Part shown: positions 26,880-37,176 of the stretch, one piece after another
Layout: each line of letters begins with the position of its first letter
How positions within the stretch are numbered: position 1 is the first letter of the stretch
From: Limnohabitans sp.
GTDB lineage: Bacteria > Pseudomonadota > Gammaproteobacteria > Burkholderiales > Burkholderiaceae_C
DNA length: 64,000 bases
Assembly: GCF_023910625.1 (NCBI RefSeq)
Contig: NZ_JAAVVW010000003.1
Coordinates: 2,294,001 to 2,358,000 of the forward strand
Direction of reading: 5' to 3'
The notes under the pieces: model-generated
The model's input: only the letters and a program-made list of their open reading frames with translations
Told to the model about the DNA's origin: nothing
Databases searched by the model: none
Position numbers and translations under genes: made by a program

Positions 26880-27505
26880 TGAACCAAGCTACACAGTCAA
26901 TTTGCTTGCAAGGTGAGGCGGGCGCCATTGAAACCTTGGTGGATTTGCCCCTAGGCGAAACCGCCCAGGGCACTGCGGTCATTGCGCATCCCCACCCCTT
27001 ATTTGGGGGTTCAATGCACAACAAGGTGGTACAGACATTGGCTCGCGCTTTCGTGCAGAGCGGATGGCGGGCTGTACGTTTCCAATTCAGGGGTGTGGGT
27101 GCCAGTGAAGGCGCCTACGATGAGGGCCGCGGTGAGGTCCGCGACATGCTTCAGGTGATTGAGCAAGTGGCGGCGCAAGGCCCATTGGCTCTGGCGGGGT
27201 TTTCTTTTGGGGCTTTTGTGACCAGCCACGTGATCCAGGCTCTGGGTGATCAGCGGTTGCCCCAATCCGTGGTGCTCGTGGGCACGGCGGCTTCGCGTTT
27301 TGAGGTGGCACCCTTGCCCCAGATGTTGCACGATCGCTGCCTGGTTTTGCACGGCGAACAAGACGACACGGTGCCCTTGACCAGCGTGCTGGACTGGGCC
27401 AGGCCGCAATTCTTGCCGATCACGGTGATTCCGGGAGTTGAGCATTTTTTTCATGGACAATTGCCCTTGCTCAAATCTTTGGTGATCCGCCATTTGAATA
27501 ACTGA
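26879..27505 (+). CDS. Alpha/beta hydrolase (CocE/YfhR-like small hydrolase)
   Basis: Alpha/beta hydrolase of 208 aa. It has an N-terminal strand region with IAHPHPLFGGSMHNKVV, nucleophile elbow LAGFSFGAFV (Ser about residue 106), acid in HGEQDDTVPL and catalytic His in GVEHFFHG. HPHPLFGGSM is typical of a widely conserved proteobacterial subgroup of unknown substrate. Translationally coupled to the upstream ferredoxin gene. Confidence 0.85.
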   Translation: MNQATQSICLQGEAGAIETLVDLPLGETAQGTAVIAHPHPLFGGSMHNKVVQTLARAFVQSGWRAVRFQFRGVGASEGAYDEGRGEVRDMLQVIEQVAAQGPLALAGFSFGAFVTSHVIQALGDQRLPQSVVLVGTAASRFEVAPLPQMLHDRCLVLHGEQDDTVPLTSVLDWARPQFLPITVIPGVEHFFHGQLPLLKSLVIRHLNN

Positions 27506-27589
27506 GTGGCTGATTTGACGCGCCAGCGCTCTTGCCTGACTTGCCAAAGTGCCGCTTCATCTGGGCGCTTGTTGGCACTCTGTTTTTCC

Positions 27590-28762
27590 ATGACCCCTTT
27601 GCGCATGAATACATTTCTCACAATTCTGATCAGCGGTTTTTTTCTCGCTTTCCCTTGGTTTGCCCAGGCCCAAATGCCTCAGCCGCCCGAGGTGGCTGCC
27701 AGGGCTTATTTGTTGATGGATATCACGGCCAATCAGGTACTCGCAGCCAAGGATCCCGACTTGATGGTCGAGCCGGCCTCTTTGACCAAACTGATGACCG
27801 CCTATTTGGTTTTTGATGCGCTCAAATCCCGCAAATTGAGCTTGCAACAAACCCTGCCTGTTTCCGAGCGTGCCTGGAAAATGCCAGGATCGCGCATGTT
27901 CATTGACCCGAAGATGCAGGTGCCCGTTGAGGATCTGATCAAGGGCATGATCGTGCAGTCCGGTAACGATGCCACGGTGGCCTTGGCTGAAGGGGTGGCG
28001 GGTAGCGTCGAACGGTTTGTCCAGCTCATGAACGATCAAGCCCGTTTTCTGGGCATGAGCAACACTGCCTACAAAAATCCGGAGGGTTTGACAGCACCGG
28101 GTCACACCACTACGGCGCGTGACCTGGCCATGTTGGCCACCCGATTGATGCGTGATTTTCCGGAGTACGTGTCCTATTACGCGATCAAGAAGTACCGTTA
28201 TTCGGGTACCCCTGCTGCCAATGACACCAACCGCAATTTGCTGTTGTTCAGGGATGCTGCGGTGGACGGACTCAAGACTGGCCACACCCAGGCTGCGGGT
28301 TATTGTCTGGTGGCTTCGGCCAAACGCGAGTTCCCCAATGTCGGGGTACGTCGCCTGCTCAGCGTGGTGTTGGGTGCCGAAAGCGAAAACGCGCGAGCCA
28401 ATGAAAGCCAGAAACTGCTCAATTGGGGTTACGCCGCTTTTGACGCGGTCAAACTGTTTGACGCCAACCAAGCCGTGGTAACGCCTGCGGTTTGGAAAGG
28501 CAAACAGGCGGTCCTCAAGTTGGGCACCGAGCGCCCTTTGGTGGTGGCTGTGCCGTCGGGCACGGTGGCCCAATTGAAAACGCAAGTTGTTCGCCCAGAC
28601 CCCTTGGTCGCTCCTTTTGTCAAGGGCCAGACTGTGGGTAGTCTCAAGGTTTTGCAGGGTGACAGGCCTTTGTTTGAGGTGCCCTTGACGGTACTCGAGC
28701 CGGTCGAGCAAGCGGGCGTTTTCGGGCGTGCCTGGGGGTCTTTGCGGCTTTGGATCAAGTAA
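27590..28762 (+). CDS. D-alanyl-D-alanine carboxypeptidase (PBP5/6 type)
   Basis: Low-molecular-mass penicillin-binding protein that trims the terminal D-Ala of peptidoglycan stem peptides in the periplasm. The protein is about 390 aa with a signal peptide ending near FAQAQ. Active-site motifs: SLTK (Ser-x2-Lys), SGN and KTG in DGLKTGHT. The beta-rich PBP5 C-terminal domain and a final amphipathic helix (FGRAWGSLRLWIK) that anchors the protein to the membrane are visible. The ATG at 27590 or 27605 is the start; the longer frame from 27506 has no support. Could be named dacA or dacC; the sequence does not decide. Confidence 0.9.
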   Translation: MTPLRMNTFLTILISGFFLAFPWFAQAQMPQPPEVAARAYLLMDITANQVLAAKDPDLMVEPASLTKLMTAYLVFDALKSRKLSLQQTLPVSERAWKMPGSRMFIDPKMQVPVEDLIKGMIVQSGNDATVALAEGVAGSVERFVQLMNDQARFLGMSNTAYKNPEGLTAPGHTTTARDLAMLATRLMRDFPEYVSYYAIKKYRYSGTPAANDTNRNLLLFRDAAVDGLKTGHTQAAGYCLVASAKREFPNVGVRRLLSVVLGAESENARANESQKLLNWGYAAFDAVKLFDANQAVVTPAVWKGKQAVLKLGTERPLVVAVPSGTVAQLKTQVVRPDPLVAPFVKGQTVGSLKVLQGDRPLFEVPLTVLEPVEQAGVFGRAWGSLRLWIK

Positions 28763-28786
28763 CCCACGCGATTGATTGTGGATAAC

Positions 28787-28815
28787 TTGCCCTGCATCCT
28801 GGCTGCGGTTATACT
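28787..28815 (+). promoter_or_regulatory. Sigma-70-type promoter of the str operon
   Basis: TTGCCC (-35), 17-base spacer, TATACT (-10). About 70 bases of leader follow before rpsL. Confidence 0.7.
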
Positions 28816-28887
28816 GGCGGGCTTTTCCGCTTTTGGGGCGGGGAAGATTCTTTTGTCGAAATTCAACGTTTAGGGACGTTACAAACA

Positions 28888-29265
28888 ATGCCAACCATCA
28901 ATCAATTGGTGCGTCAGGGGCGCGAGGTCGAAACGATCAAGTCCAAAAGCCCTGCGATGCAAAACTCTCCACAACGCCGTGGCGTGTGCACCCGCGTGTA
29001 CACCACGACGCCAAAAAAGCCTAACTCTGCGCTGCGTAAAGTCGCCAAAGTTCGCTTGACCAACGGTTTCGAAGTCATTTCGTACATCGGCGGTGAAGGC
29101 CACAACCTGCAGGAGCACTCCGTGGTTCTGGTGCGCGGTGGTCGTGTCAAAGACTTGCCGGGTGTGCGTTACCACATCGTCCGCGGTTCTTTGGACTTGC
29201 AAGGCGTGAAAGACCGCAAGCAGTCTCGCTCCAAGTACGGCGCGAAGAAGCCAAAAGCCAAGTAA
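28888..29265 (+). CDS. rpsL: 30S ribosomal protein S12
   Basis: Decoding-centre ribosomal protein, 125 aa, starting [13 protein letters not shown]. The conserved loop [18 protein letters not shown] holds the lysine (K43) altered in streptomycin resistance; it is wild type here. The second resistance site, [14 protein letters not shown], also appears wild type. First gene of the str operon, with its own promoter upstream. Confidence 0.98.
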
Positions 29266-29430
29266 ATCCTTTCGGGTTGAAAATTTTCGGTGCTGTTTCC
29301 CGCGTGGCGCGGTGATACAGCGAAGTGACCCGAAACCCGGAATTGTCCAGGTGGGTCGAGTAAGTGAGCGGTTTTGAATAACCCTCGCGGTGTCTGAAAA
29401 GATACCAACTGAAGCAATATGAGGTGAAAT

Positions 29431-29901
29431 ATGCCACGTCGTCGCGAAGTCCCTAAACGTGAAATCCTGCCGGATCCCAAGTTCGGCAATGTCGAGTTGT
29501 CCAAGTTCATGAACGTGATCATGGAAGGTGGAAAAAAAGCTGTGGCCGAGCGCATCATTTACGGTGCCCTCGAAAACATGGAAAAGAAAACAGGCAAAGA
29601 CCCTGTCGAGCTGTTCTCCATTGCCATCAACAACGTCAAGCCCATGGTGGAAGTGAAATCCCGCCGCGTGGGTGGTGCGAACTACCAGGTGCCTGTTGAA
29701 GTGCGCCCAGTTCGTCGCTTGGCCCTGTCGATGCGCTGGATCAAAGAAGCCGCTCGCAAGCGCGGTGAAAAGTCCATGGCCCTGCGCCTGGCCAACGAGT
29801 TGCTCGAGGCCAACGAAGGCCGTGGTGGTGCCATGAAAAAGCGTGACGAAGTTCACCGCATGGCCGAAGCCAACAAGGCCTTCTCGCATTTCCGCTTCTG
29901 A
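29431..29901 (+). CDS. rpsG: 30S ribosomal protein S7
   Basis: 156 aa primary 16S rRNA-binding protein of the 30S head, starting [20 protein letters not shown]. Second gene of the str operon. It is separated from rpsL by an unusually long 165-base gap with no clear hairpin, which may hold a leader for autoregulation (S7 regulates the str operon in E. coli). Confidence 0.98.
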   Translation: MPRRREVPKREILPDPKFGNVELSKFMNVIMEGGKKAVAERIIYGALENMEKKTGKDPVELFSIAINNVKPMVEVKSRRVGGANYQVPVEVRPVRRLALSMRWIKEAARKRGEKSMALRLANELLEANEGRGGAMKKRDEVHRMAEANKAFSHFRF

Positions 29902-29990
29902 GGCGGCTAGTGCGTGGTTCTCATGCATCGTTGAGGCCGCCGGCTTGCTGCAAAGCATGGTCTGTGCGGCCCCACCTGGCTAGAGACCCG

Positions 29991-30020
29991 CTCGCTATGC
30001 CCTAGAGACGGCGTAGCGAG
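29991..30020 (+). promoter_or_regulatory. Hairpin in the rpsG-fusA spacer
   Basis: CTCGCTA-T-GCC and GGC-G-TAGCGAG pair (with one G-U) around CTAGAGAC, giving an 11-bp stem 38 bases before fusA. No T-run follows closely enough to call it a terminator; mRNA processing or attenuation is possible. Confidence 0.5.
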
Positions 30021-30057
30021 GTTTCATTTTTGAATCTGAATTCTCAAGAGGACCATC

Positions 30058-32160
30058 ATGGCTCGCACCACCCCCATCGAGCGTTATCGCAACATCGGTA
30101 TTTCGGCCCACATTGATGCCGGCAAGACCACCACAACCGAACGTATCCTGTTTTACACCGGCGTGAACCACAAGATTGGTGAAGTGCACGACGGCGCTGC
30201 CACCATGGATTGGATGGAGCAAGAGCAAGAGCGTGGCATCACGATCACCTCTGCCGCCACCACCTGCTTCTGGAAAGGCATGGACAGCTCCTTTGAGGAG
30301 CACCGCTTCAACATCATCGACACCCCTGGCCACGTGGACTTCACGATCGAAGTGGAGCGTTCCATGCGCGTGCTGGACGGTGCTTGCATGGTTTACTGCG
30401 CGGTGGGCGGCGTGCAGCCCCAGTCTGAAACCGTGTGGCGTCAGGCCAACAAATACAAAGTGCCCCGTTTGGCCTTTGTGAACAAGATGGACCGTACAGG
30501 TGCCAACTTCTTCAAAGTCGTTGAGCAAATGAAGCTGCGCCTGAAGGCCAACCCCGTGCCGATCGTGATCCCTATCGGTGCTGAAGACAACTTCACAGGT
30601 GTGGTTGACTTGATCAAGATGAAGGCCATCATCTGGGACGAAGCTTCCCAGGGCATGAAGTTCACCTTCGAAGACATTCCTGCCAATCTGGTGGAAACCG
30701 CCAAAGAGTGGCGCGAGAAGATGGTTGAAGCCGCTGCTGAGGCATCGGAAGACATGATGAACAAGTACCTTGAAGAGGGGGACTTGTCCGAAGAAGAAAT
30801 CAAGCGAGGCATCCGTATCCGTACGTTGGCTTCCGAGATTCAGCCGATGTTCTGCGGTACCGCCTTCAAGAACAAGGGCGTGCAGCGCATGCTGGACGGT
30901 GTCATCGATTTCCTGCCTTCGCCTTTGGACGTGAAAGCCATTAAAGGCTTCGACGAAGAAGAACAAGAAATCACCCGCAAGGCCGATGACCAGGAAAAAT
31001 TCTCTGCGCTGGCTTTCAAGTTGATGACCGACCCGTTTGTGGGTCAGCTGACTTTTGTGCGCGTTTACTCCGGCGTTCTGAAAAAGGGCGACACCGTTTA
31101 CAACGCGGTGCGCGGCAAGAAAGAGCGCATTGGTCGTATCGTCCAGATGCACGCCAACAACCGCGAAGAAGTCGACGAAATCCGTGCCGGCGACATCGCC
31201 GCATGCGTGGGCTTGAAAGACGTGACCACGGGCGAGACTTTGTGCGATCCCAACTCGGTGATCACGCTCGAGCGCATGGTGTTCCCTGACTCGGTGATCC
31301 GCCAAGCAGTGGAGCCCAAGTCCAAAGCGGACCAGGAAAAGATGGGCATTGCCTTGTCGAGACTGGCTGCTGAAGACCCATCTTTCCGCGTACAAACCGA
31401 CGAAGAATCCGGCCAGACCATCATTGGCGGACAGGGCGAACTGCACCTGGAAATCATCGTGGACCGCATGAAGCGTGAATTCGGTGTGGAGGCCAACGTG
31501 GGCAAGCCCCAAGTGGCCTACCGCGAAACCATCCGCAAGACCGTGGACGAAGCCGAAGGCAAGTTCGTGCGTCAGTCCGGTGGTAAGGGTCAATACGGTC
31601 ACGTGGTGTTGAAGGTCGAGCCTCAAGAGCCGGGAAAGGGTTTCGAATTCGTGGACGCCATCAAAGGCGGTGTGGTTCCTCGTGAATACATCCCTGCGGT
31701 GGAAAAAGGCGTGATCGAAGCTCTGGGTCAAGGCGTGTTGGCGGGCTACCCAGTCGTTGACGTCAAAGTCACGCTGCACTTCGGTTCGTACCACGATGTG
31801 GACTCGAACGAAATGGCCTTCAAGATGGCCGCCATCTTTGGTTTCAAAGAAGGTTGCCGCAAAGCCCAACCCGTGATTTTGGAGCCGATGATGGCTGTGG
31901 AAGTGGAGACCCCTGAAGACTACGCCGGTAACGTGATGGGCGATCTGTCCTCACGCCGCGGTATGGTTCAAGGCATGGACGACATGGTTGGTGGTGGCAA
32001 AGCCATCAAGGCCGAAGTGCCCTTGTCCGAAATGTTTGGTTATTCGACCACGCTGCGCTCCATGTCGCAAGGTCGCGCCACCTACACGATGGAATTCAAG
32101 CACTACGCTGAAGCCCCACGTAACGTGGCCGAAGCCATCGTCGCTTCAAGGGCTAAATAA
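30058..32160 (+). CDS. fusA: Elongation factor G
   Basis: Translocation GTPase, 700 aa. GTP-binding motifs: [14 protein letters not shown] (G1), [10 protein letters not shown] (G2), DTPGHVDF (G3), NKMD (G4). Domains II-V follow in the usual order, with the conserved [12 protein letters not shown] in domain IV and the C-terminal [11 protein letters not shown] region. The ATG at 30058 has an AGAGGA site. Third gene of the str operon. A 624-codon open frame on the opposite strand is an artefact of its codon use. Confidence 0.98.
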   Translation: MARTTPIERYRNIGISAHIDAGKTTTTERILFYTGVNHKIGEVHDGAATMDWMEQEQERGITITSAATTCFWKGMDSSFEEHRFNIIDTPGHVDFTIEVERSMRVLDGACMVYCAVGGVQPQSETVWRQANKYKVPRLAFVNKMDRTGANFFKVVEQMKLRLKANPVPIVIPIGAEDNFTGVVDLIKMKAIIWDEASQGMKFTFEDIPANLVETAKEWREKMVEAAAEASEDMMNKYLEEGDLSEEEIKRGIRIRTLASEIQPMFCGTAFKNKGVQRMLDGVIDFLPSPLDVKAIKGFDEEEQEITRKADDQEKFSALAFKLMTDPFVGQLTFVRVYSGVLKKGDTVYNAVRGKKERIGRIVQMHANNREEVDEIRAGDIAACVGLKDVTTGETLCDPNSVITLERMVFPDSVIRQAVEPKSKADQEKMGIALSRLAAEDPSFRVQTDEESGQTIIGGQGELHLEIIVDRMKREFGVEANVGKPQVAYRETIRKTVDEAEGKFVRQSGGKGQYGHVVLKVEPQEPGKGFEFVDAIKGGVVPREYIPAVEKGVIEALGQGVLAGYPVVDVKVTLHFGSYHDVDSNEMAFKMAAIFGFKEGCRKAQPVILEPMMAVEVETPEDYAGNVMGDLSSRRGMVQGMDDMVGGGKAIKAEVPLSEMFGYSTTLRSMSQGRATYTMEFKHYAEAPRNVAEAIVASRAK

Positions 32161-32170
32161 ATGCATGAGT

Positions 32171-32202
32171 GCCCGAGCAAATTCGCCTGCGAATTTGCTC
32201 GG
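32171..32202 (+). promoter_or_regulatory. Strong hairpin between fusA and tuf
   Basis: Perfect 14-bp stem CCCGAGCAAATTCG / CGAATTTGCTCGGG with a 4-base loop CCTG, 10 bases after the fusA stop. No T-run follows. It may act as an mRNA processing or stability element letting tuf be expressed at a higher level. Confidence 0.6.
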
Positions 32203-32347
32203 GTACCTCTGACTAAAAACAGTCAGATCTGAAAGTTCAGAAACTGTCTGCGATCAAGTGCCACTCTGTGCCCGTGCGGAGTGATCCAGCAACCTGATGC
32301 AAACATTAAACCAACACACGGGCATTGCTCTTTTTAAGGATTGAAAA

Positions 32348-33538
32348 ATGGCTAAAGAAAAATTCGAACGGACCAAACCCCACGTCAACGTGGGCACCAT
32401 CGGTCACGTTGACCACGGCAAGACCACCCTGACTGCCGCCATCACCACCGTGTTGGCTGCCAAGTTCGGCGGTGCTGCCAAGGCGTACGACCAGATCGAC
32501 GCTGCACCCGAAGAAAAAGCCCGTGGTATCACGATCAACACCGCCCACGTTGAGTACGAGACGGCCAACCGTCACTACGCCCACGTGGACTGCCCTGGCC
32601 ACGCTGACTATGTGAAGAACATGATCACCGGTGCTGCCCAGATGGACGGCGCTATTTTGGTGTGCTCCGCAGCTGACGGCCCTATGCCTCAGACCCGTGA
32701 GCACATCCTGTTGGCCCGTCAGGTGGGCGTGCCTTACATCATCGTGTTCCTGAACAAGTGCGACATGGTCGACGACGCTGAGTTGCTCGAGCTGGTCGAG
32801 ATGGAAGTGCGCGAGTTGTTGTCCAAGTACGACTTCCCAGGCGACGACACCCCCATCATCCAGGGTTCTGCCAAGTTGGCCCTCGAAGGCGACAAAGGCC
32901 CATTGGGCGAAGAAGCCATCATGAAGCTGGCCGATGCGCTGGACACTTACATCCCTACGCCTGACCGCGCAGTGGACGGTGCTTTCCTGATGCCCGTGGA
33001 AGACGTGTTCTCCATCTCTGGCCGCGGCACTGTGGTGACGGGTCGCATCGAGCGCGGTATCGTCAAAGTCGGTGAAGAAATCGAAATCGTCGGTATCAAA
33101 GACACCGTCAAGACCACTTGCACGGGCGTTGAGATGTTCCGCAAGCTGCTGGACCAAGGTCAAGCGGGCGACAACGTCGGTATCTTGTTGCGCGGCACCA
33201 AGCGCGAAGATGTCGAGCGCGGCCAAGTGCTGTGCAAGCCCGGCTCGATCAAGCCGCACACCCACTTCACGGGCGAGATCTATGTTTTGTCCAAAGACGA
33301 AGGTGGCCGTCACACGCCATTCTTCAACAACTACCGCCCACAGTTTTACTTCCGTACGACGGATGTGACGGGCGCGATCGAGTTGCCAGAAGGCAAAGAG
33401 ATGGTGATGCCGGGTGACAACGTGTCGATCACTGTGAAGTTGATCAACCCCATTGCGATGGAAGAAGGCCTGCGCTTTGCCATCCGCGAAGGCGGCCGCA
33501 CGGTTGGCGCTGGCGTCGTTGCCAAGATCATCGCTTGA
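32348..33538 (+). CDS. tuf: Elongation factor Tu
   Basis: 396 aa GTPase that delivers aminoacyl-tRNA to the ribosome. Motifs [33 protein letters not shown] and [10 protein letters not shown] are intact, and the switch [14 protein letters not shown] is present. Last gene of the str cluster and followed after 76 bases by rpsJ. Many betaproteobacteria carry a second tuf copy elsewhere; only one is in the window. Confidence 0.98.
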   Translation: MAKEKFERTKPHVNVGTIGHVDHGKTTLTAAITTVLAAKFGGAAKAYDQIDAAPEEKARGITINTAHVEYETANRHYAHVDCPGHADYVKNMITGAAQMDGAILVCSAADGPMPQTREHILLARQVGVPYIIVFLNKCDMVDDAELLELVEMEVRELLSKYDFPGDDTPIIQGSAKLALEGDKGPLGEEAIMKLADALDTYIPTPDRAVDGAFLMPVEDVFSISGRGTVVTGRIERGIVKVGEEIEIVGIKDTVKTTCTGVEMFRKLLDQGQAGDNVGILLRGTKREDVERGQVLCKPGSIKPHTHFTGEIYVLSKDEGGRHTPFFNNYRPQFYFRTTDVTGAIELPEGKEMVMPGDNVSITVKLINPIAMEEGLRFAIREGGRTVGAGVVAKIIA

Positions 33539-33614
33539 TTCTTTTGTGGCGCAGCAGCGCAAAGGATTGGCCTTTGCGCTGTAGCAAGCAGAACACTCAC
33601 CACAAGGAATTGAC

Positions 33615-33929
33615 ATGTCATCCAAGCAAAAAATCCGCATTCGCCTGAAGGCGTTTGACTACAAACTGATCGACCAGTCCGCTGCCGAGATTGTTGACAC
33701 CGCCAAGCGCACCGGCGCGATTGTCAAGGGCCCCGTGCCTTTGCCAACCCGCATGAAGCGTTTTGACATCTTGCGTTCGCCGCACGTCAACAAGACCAGC
33801 CGTGACCAGTTGGAAATCCGCACGCACCAGCGTTTGATGGACATCGTTGACCCGACTGACAAAACAGTTGACGCCCTGATGAAGCTCGATCTGCCTGCAG
33901 GCGTGGACGTCGAAATCAAGCTGCAGTGA
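33615..33929 (+). CDS. rpsJ: 30S ribosomal protein S10
   Basis: 104 aa, with the family pattern [33 protein letters not shown] and [12 protein letters not shown]. First gene of the S10 operon; also the NusE partner of NusB in antitermination. Followed by a 181-base spacer that contains hairpins and a separate promoter for rplC onwards. Confidence 0.98.
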   Translation: MSSKQKIRIRLKAFDYKLIDQSAAEIVDTAKRTGAIVKGPVPLPTRMKRFDILRSPHVNKTSRDQLEIRTHQRLMDIVDPTDKTVDALMKLDLPAGVDVEIKLQ

Positions 33930-33938
33930 TGCAGTATG

Positions 33939-33958
33939 GGATGGCTGTAAAGCCATCC
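33939..33958 (+). terminator. Hairpin after rpsJ
   Basis: Perfect 8-bp stem GGATGGCT / AGCCATCC with loop GTAA just after the rpsJ stop. No T-run, so it may slow or partly stop transcripts coming from tuf-rpsJ. Confidence 0.45.
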
Positions 33959-33981
33959 GAACACTTGAAATAGAGCCCGAT

Positions 33982-34010
33982 TTGCCAGTAATGGCGAGTC
34001 GGGCTATAAT
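33982..34010 (+). promoter_or_regulatory. Promoter upstream of rplC, with structured leader
   Basis: TTGCCA (-35), 17-base spacer, TATAAT (-10): close to consensus. Overlapping hairpin AGCCCGA ... TCGGGCT spans the promoter. The ~95-base leader contains the hairpin CTCACC / GGTGAG before rplC. It would drive rplC-rpsQ separately from tuf-rpsJ. Confidence 0.7.
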
Positions 34011-34110
34011 TTCAGGCTCACCTGATGAAGGTGAGATTTATTAACAGTCTTTCACACACCAAACGGGGCTGCCAATTGAAGTGGCCACGGTGGAAGTTTT
34101 GGAGAAAACA

Positions 34111-34776
34111 ATGAGTCTTAGTAACTCCCTCGGGTTGCTGGGTCGCAAGGTGGGCATGATGCGTCTGTTCACTGATGATGGGGATTCCGTTCCTGTCACA
34201 GTGCTGGATGTGTCCAACAACCGTGTATCCCAGGTCAAAACCCAAGAGAACGATGGCTATGTCGCTTTGCAAATGACATTTGGTGCCCGCAAGGCATCGC
34301 GCGTGACCAAGCCCATCGCTGGTCACCTGGCCAAAGCCGGCGTGGAAGCCGGTGAAATCATTCAAGAATTCCGCGTGACATCTGACACAGCAGCCCAGTT
34401 CGCCGCCGGAGCCACTGTGCCTGTGGCGGCTGTGTTCGCTGTGGGCCAGAAAGTGGACGTGCAAGGCACTTCCATTGGTAAAGGCTTTACCGGCACGATC
34501 AAGCGTCACAACTTCAAATCGCAGCGCGCATCGCACGGTAACAGCCGTTCGCACAATGTGCCTGGTTCGATTTCGATGGCACAAGATCCTGGCCGTGTGT
34601 TTCCTGGCAAAAAAATGTCGGGTCACCTCGGCGATGTCACTTGCACCACGCAGAACCTGGCCGTGATCCGCGTTGACGAAGCCCGTGGCCTGTTGATGAT
34701 CAAGGGTGCCATTCCCGGTTCCAAAGGCGGCTTCGTGACTGTGCGTCCAGCCGTTAAAGTTAAAGGAGCGAACTGA
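34111..34776 (+). CDS. rplC: 50S ribosomal protein L3
   Basis: 221 aa, starting [20 protein letters not shown] at ATG 34111, with the central loop [21 protein letters not shown] region and [10 protein letters not shown]. The loop reaching the peptidyl transferase centre is complete. TTGGAGA ribosome site; the stop overlaps the rplD start by one base (TGATG), coupling L3 and L4. Confidence 0.97.
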   Translation: MSLSNSLGLLGRKVGMMRLFTDDGDSVPVTVLDVSNNRVSQVKTQENDGYVALQMTFGARKASRVTKPIAGHLAKAGVEAGEIIQEFRVTSDTAAQFAAGATVPVAAVFAVGQKVDVQGTSIGKGFTGTIKRHNFKSQRASHGNSRSHNVPGSISMAQDPGRVFPGKKMSGHLGDVTCTTQNLAVIRVDEARGLLMIKGAIPGSKGGFVTVRPAVKVKGAN

Positions 34777-35396
34777 TGCAGCTCGAACTCCTGAACGACC
34801 AAGGTCAAGCCGCCTCCAAAGTGGATGCGCCCGAGACTGTGTTCGGTCGTGAATACAACGAAGCCCTGATCCACCAAATCGTGGTGGCTTATCAGGCCAA
34901 TGCCCGTCAAGGCACCCGCGCTCAAAAGGACCGTGAACAAGTTCACCACTCCACCAAGAAGCCTTTCAAGCAAAAAGGTACGGGTCGCGCTCGTGCGGGT
35001 ATGACCTCCTCGCCCTTGTGGCGTGGCGGTGGTCGGATTTTCCCGAGCATGCCTGACGAAAACTTCACACAGAAGATCAACAAGAAGATGTACCGCGCGG
35101 GTATGGCTTCGATCTTCTCCCAGTTGGCCCGCGAAGGACGTCTGGCCGTGGTGGACTCTTTCAAGGTTGAGACACCCAAGACCAAGCAGCTCGCTGCCAA
35201 GTTCAAGGCCATGAGTCTGGACAACGTGCTGGTGATCGCCGACGAAGTCGACGAAAACCTGTACCTGGCATCGCGCAACCTGATCAACATCCTGATCGTT
35301 GAGCCACGTTACGCCGATCCCGTGTCTTTGGTGAACTTCAAGAAAGTCCTCGTGACCAAAGGTGCCATGGACAAACTCAAGGAGATGTTTGCATGA
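34776..35396 (+). CDS. rplD: 50S ribosomal protein L4
   Basis: 206 aa, with the exit-tunnel loop [20 protein letters not shown] intact. L4 is the usual autoregulator of the S10 operon in E. coli; whether that holds here is not known. Starts in the rplC stop (TGATG) and ends overlapping the rplW start (ATGA), a fully coupled block. Confidence 0.97.
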   Translation: MQLELLNDQGQAASKVDAPETVFGREYNEALIHQIVVAYQANARQGTRAQKDREQVHHSTKKPFKQKGTGRARAGMTSSPLWRGGGRIFPSMPDENFTQKINKKMYRAGMASIFSQLAREGRLAVVDSFKVETPKTKQLAAKFKAMSLDNVLVIADEVDENLYLASRNLINILIVEPRYADPVSLVNFKKVLVTKGAMDKLKEMFA

Positions 35397-35707
35397 GCGC
35401 CGTGAAGTTTGACGAAGGTCGTCTGATGTCCGTGCTGGTCGCCCCCATCGTGTCCGAAAAGGCCACCATGGTTGCTGAAAAAACCAACACCGTGACTTTC
35501 AAAGTGCTACAGGACGCTACCAAGCCTGAAATCAAAGCCGCTGTGCAATTGATGTTCAAGGTCGAGGTCAAAGGCGTGTCTGTGGTGAATACCAAGGGCA
35601 AGACCAAGCGTTTTGGCAAGACCATTGGCCGCCGCGACAACATTCGCAAGGCTTATGTCACGCTGCAACCAGGTCAAGAGCTGAACCTGTCTGGGGAGGC
35701 CGCGTAA
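35393..35707 (+). CDS. rplW: 50S ribosomal protein L23
   Basis: 104 aa, [18 protein letters not shown] near the N-terminus and [20 protein letters not shown] in the rRNA-binding loop. Sits at the exit tunnel and docks SRP and trigger factor. Overlaps rplD by 4 bases and precedes rplB by 2 bases. Confidence 0.97.
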   Translation: MSAVKFDEGRLMSVLVAPIVSEKATMVAEKTNTVTFKVLQDATKPEIKAAVQLMFKVEVKGVSVVNTKGKTKRFGKTIGRRDNIRKAYVTLQPGQELNLSGEAA

Positions 35708-35709
35708 TC

Positions 35710-36534
35710 ATGGCTGTCATCAAGATCAAACCGACATCCCCAGGCCGTCGTGGCGTGGTGAAGGTCACGCGTGACCACCTGCACAAAGGTGAAGGCTACG
35801 CGCCGTTGCTGGAACCTCAGCACCAAAAATCGGGCCGTAACAACAACGGTCACATCACAACCCGCCACAAAGGCGGTGGTCACAAGCACCACTACCGCGT
35901 GGTCGATTTCAAGCGCGACAAGGATGCGATTCCGGCGAAAGTCGAGCGCATCGAGTACGACCCTAACCGTACTGCGCACATTGCTTTGCTGTGCTATGCC
36001 GATGGCGAGCGCCGTTACATCATTGCCCCCCGTGGCATTGAAGCCGGTGCAACCCTGATGTCGGGTGCCGAAGCACCGATCCGCGCTGGCAACACTTTGC
36101 CTATTCGCAATATCCCCGTGGGTTCGACCATCCATTGCATCGAGCTCAAGCCCGGTGCGGGTGCCCAGATCGCACGTTCGGCAGGAGCTTCGGCCACCTT
36201 GCTGGCTCGCGAGGGCATCTACGCTCAGGTGCGTATGCGCTCCGGTGAAGTTCGCAAGATCCACATCGAGTGCCGAGCAACCATCGGTGAAGTCGCCAAC
36301 GAAGAACACAGCCTGCGCCAATTGGGCAAGGCCGGTGTCAAGCGCTGGATGGGTATCCGCCCAACCGTTCGTGGCGTGGCCATGAACCCCGTGGATCACC
36401 CGCACGGTGGTGGCGAAGGCCGTACCGGCGAAGGCCGTCATGCAGTAGACCCGTGGGGCAACCTCACCAAGGGCTACCGTACCCGTAACAACAAGCGCAC
36501 ACAGGTCATGATCGTGTCGCGTCGCAAGAAGTAA
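35710..36534 (+). CDS. rplB: 50S ribosomal protein L2
   Basis: 274 aa, with the conserved C-terminal [19 protein letters not shown] that holds the histidine near the peptidyl transferase centre. Normal length; no irregularities. Followed by rpsS after 10 bases. Confidence 0.98.
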   Translation: MAVIKIKPTSPGRRGVVKVTRDHLHKGEGYAPLLEPQHQKSGRNNNGHITTRHKGGGHKHHYRVVDFKRDKDAIPAKVERIEYDPNRTAHIALLCYADGERRYIIAPRGIEAGATLMSGAEAPIRAGNTLPIRNIPVGSTIHCIELKPGAGAQIARSAGASATLLAREGIYAQVRMRSGEVRKIHIECRATIGEVANEEHSLRQLGKAGVKRWMGIRPTVRGVAMNPVDHPHGGGEGRTGEGRHAVDPWGNLTKGYRTRNNKRTQVMIVSRRKK

Positions 36535-36544
36535 GGGTTAGAAA

Positions 36545-36823
36545 ATGACACGCTCTCTCAAAAAGGGTCCATTCGTTGACCACCACTTGTTGGCTAAGGT
36601 TGAAAAAGCCGTCTCCACCAAAGACAAAAAGCCCGTCAAGACATGGTCACGTCGCTCCATGGTTCTGCCCGATTTTATCGGTCTGACCATCGCCGTTCAC
36701 AACGGCAAGCAACACGTTCCTGTCTATGTGACCGACCAAATGGTGGGTCACAAATTGGGCGAATTCGCACTGACCCGGACATTCAAGGGTCACCCTGCGG
36801 ACAAAAAAGTCCAGAAGAAATAA
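36545..36823 (+). CDS. rpsS: 30S ribosomal protein S19
   Basis: 92 aa, starting [15 protein letters not shown], with [20 protein letters not shown] and [11 protein letters not shown]. Head protein of the small subunit; in the expected S10-operon position. Confidence 0.98.
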   Translation: MTRSLKKGPFVDHHLLAKVEKAVSTKDKKPVKTWSRRSMVLPDFIGLTIAVHNGKQHVPVYVTDQMVGHKLGEFALTRTFKGHPADKKVQKK

Positions 36824-36832
36824 GGAAAGACC

Positions 36833-37162
36833 ATGGAAACACGTGCAGTCCTCCGGGGCGTCCGTTTGTCGGTCGATAAAGGCCGCCTGGTCGCCGATTT
36901 GATTCGCGGTAAAAAAGTGGATCAAGCTCTGAACATTTTGACTTTCACGCAAAAGAAAGCTGCGGGCATCGTCAAGAAGGTTCTGGAATCCGCCATCGCC
37001 AACGCCGAGCACAACGACGGCGCTGACATCGACGAGTTGAAGGTGAAAACCATCTACGTCGAGCAAGGCGCTACGCTCAAGCGTTTCACCGCCCGCGCCA
37101 AAGGCCGTGGCAACCGCATCAGCAAGCCCACATGCCATGTGTATGTGACGGTCGGCAACTAA
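36833..37162 (+). CDS. rplV: 50S ribosomal protein L22
   Basis: 109 aa; ends with the hairpin tip region [20 protein letters not shown] lining the exit tunnel, site of macrolide-resistance changes (none obvious here). Nine bases after rpsS. Confidence 0.97.
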   Translation: METRAVLRGVRLSVDKGRLVADLIRGKKVDQALNILTFTQKKAAGIVKKVLESAIANAEHNDGADIDELKVKTIYVEQGATLKRFTARAKGRGNRISKPTCHVYVTVGN

Positions 37163-37176
37163 GCCAGGGAAGAAAC

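Noticed and set aside
27557..28894. Minus-strand open frame of 445 codons
   Set aside because: Antisense to the D,D-carboxypeptidase, which carries all three active-site motifs.
29995..31869. Minus-strand open frame of 624 codons
   Set aside because: Complete shadow of fusA; rich in His, Phe and Val with no family features or ribosome site.
32306..33640. Minus-strand open frame of 444 codons
   Set aside because: Shadow of tuf caused by strongly biased codon use.
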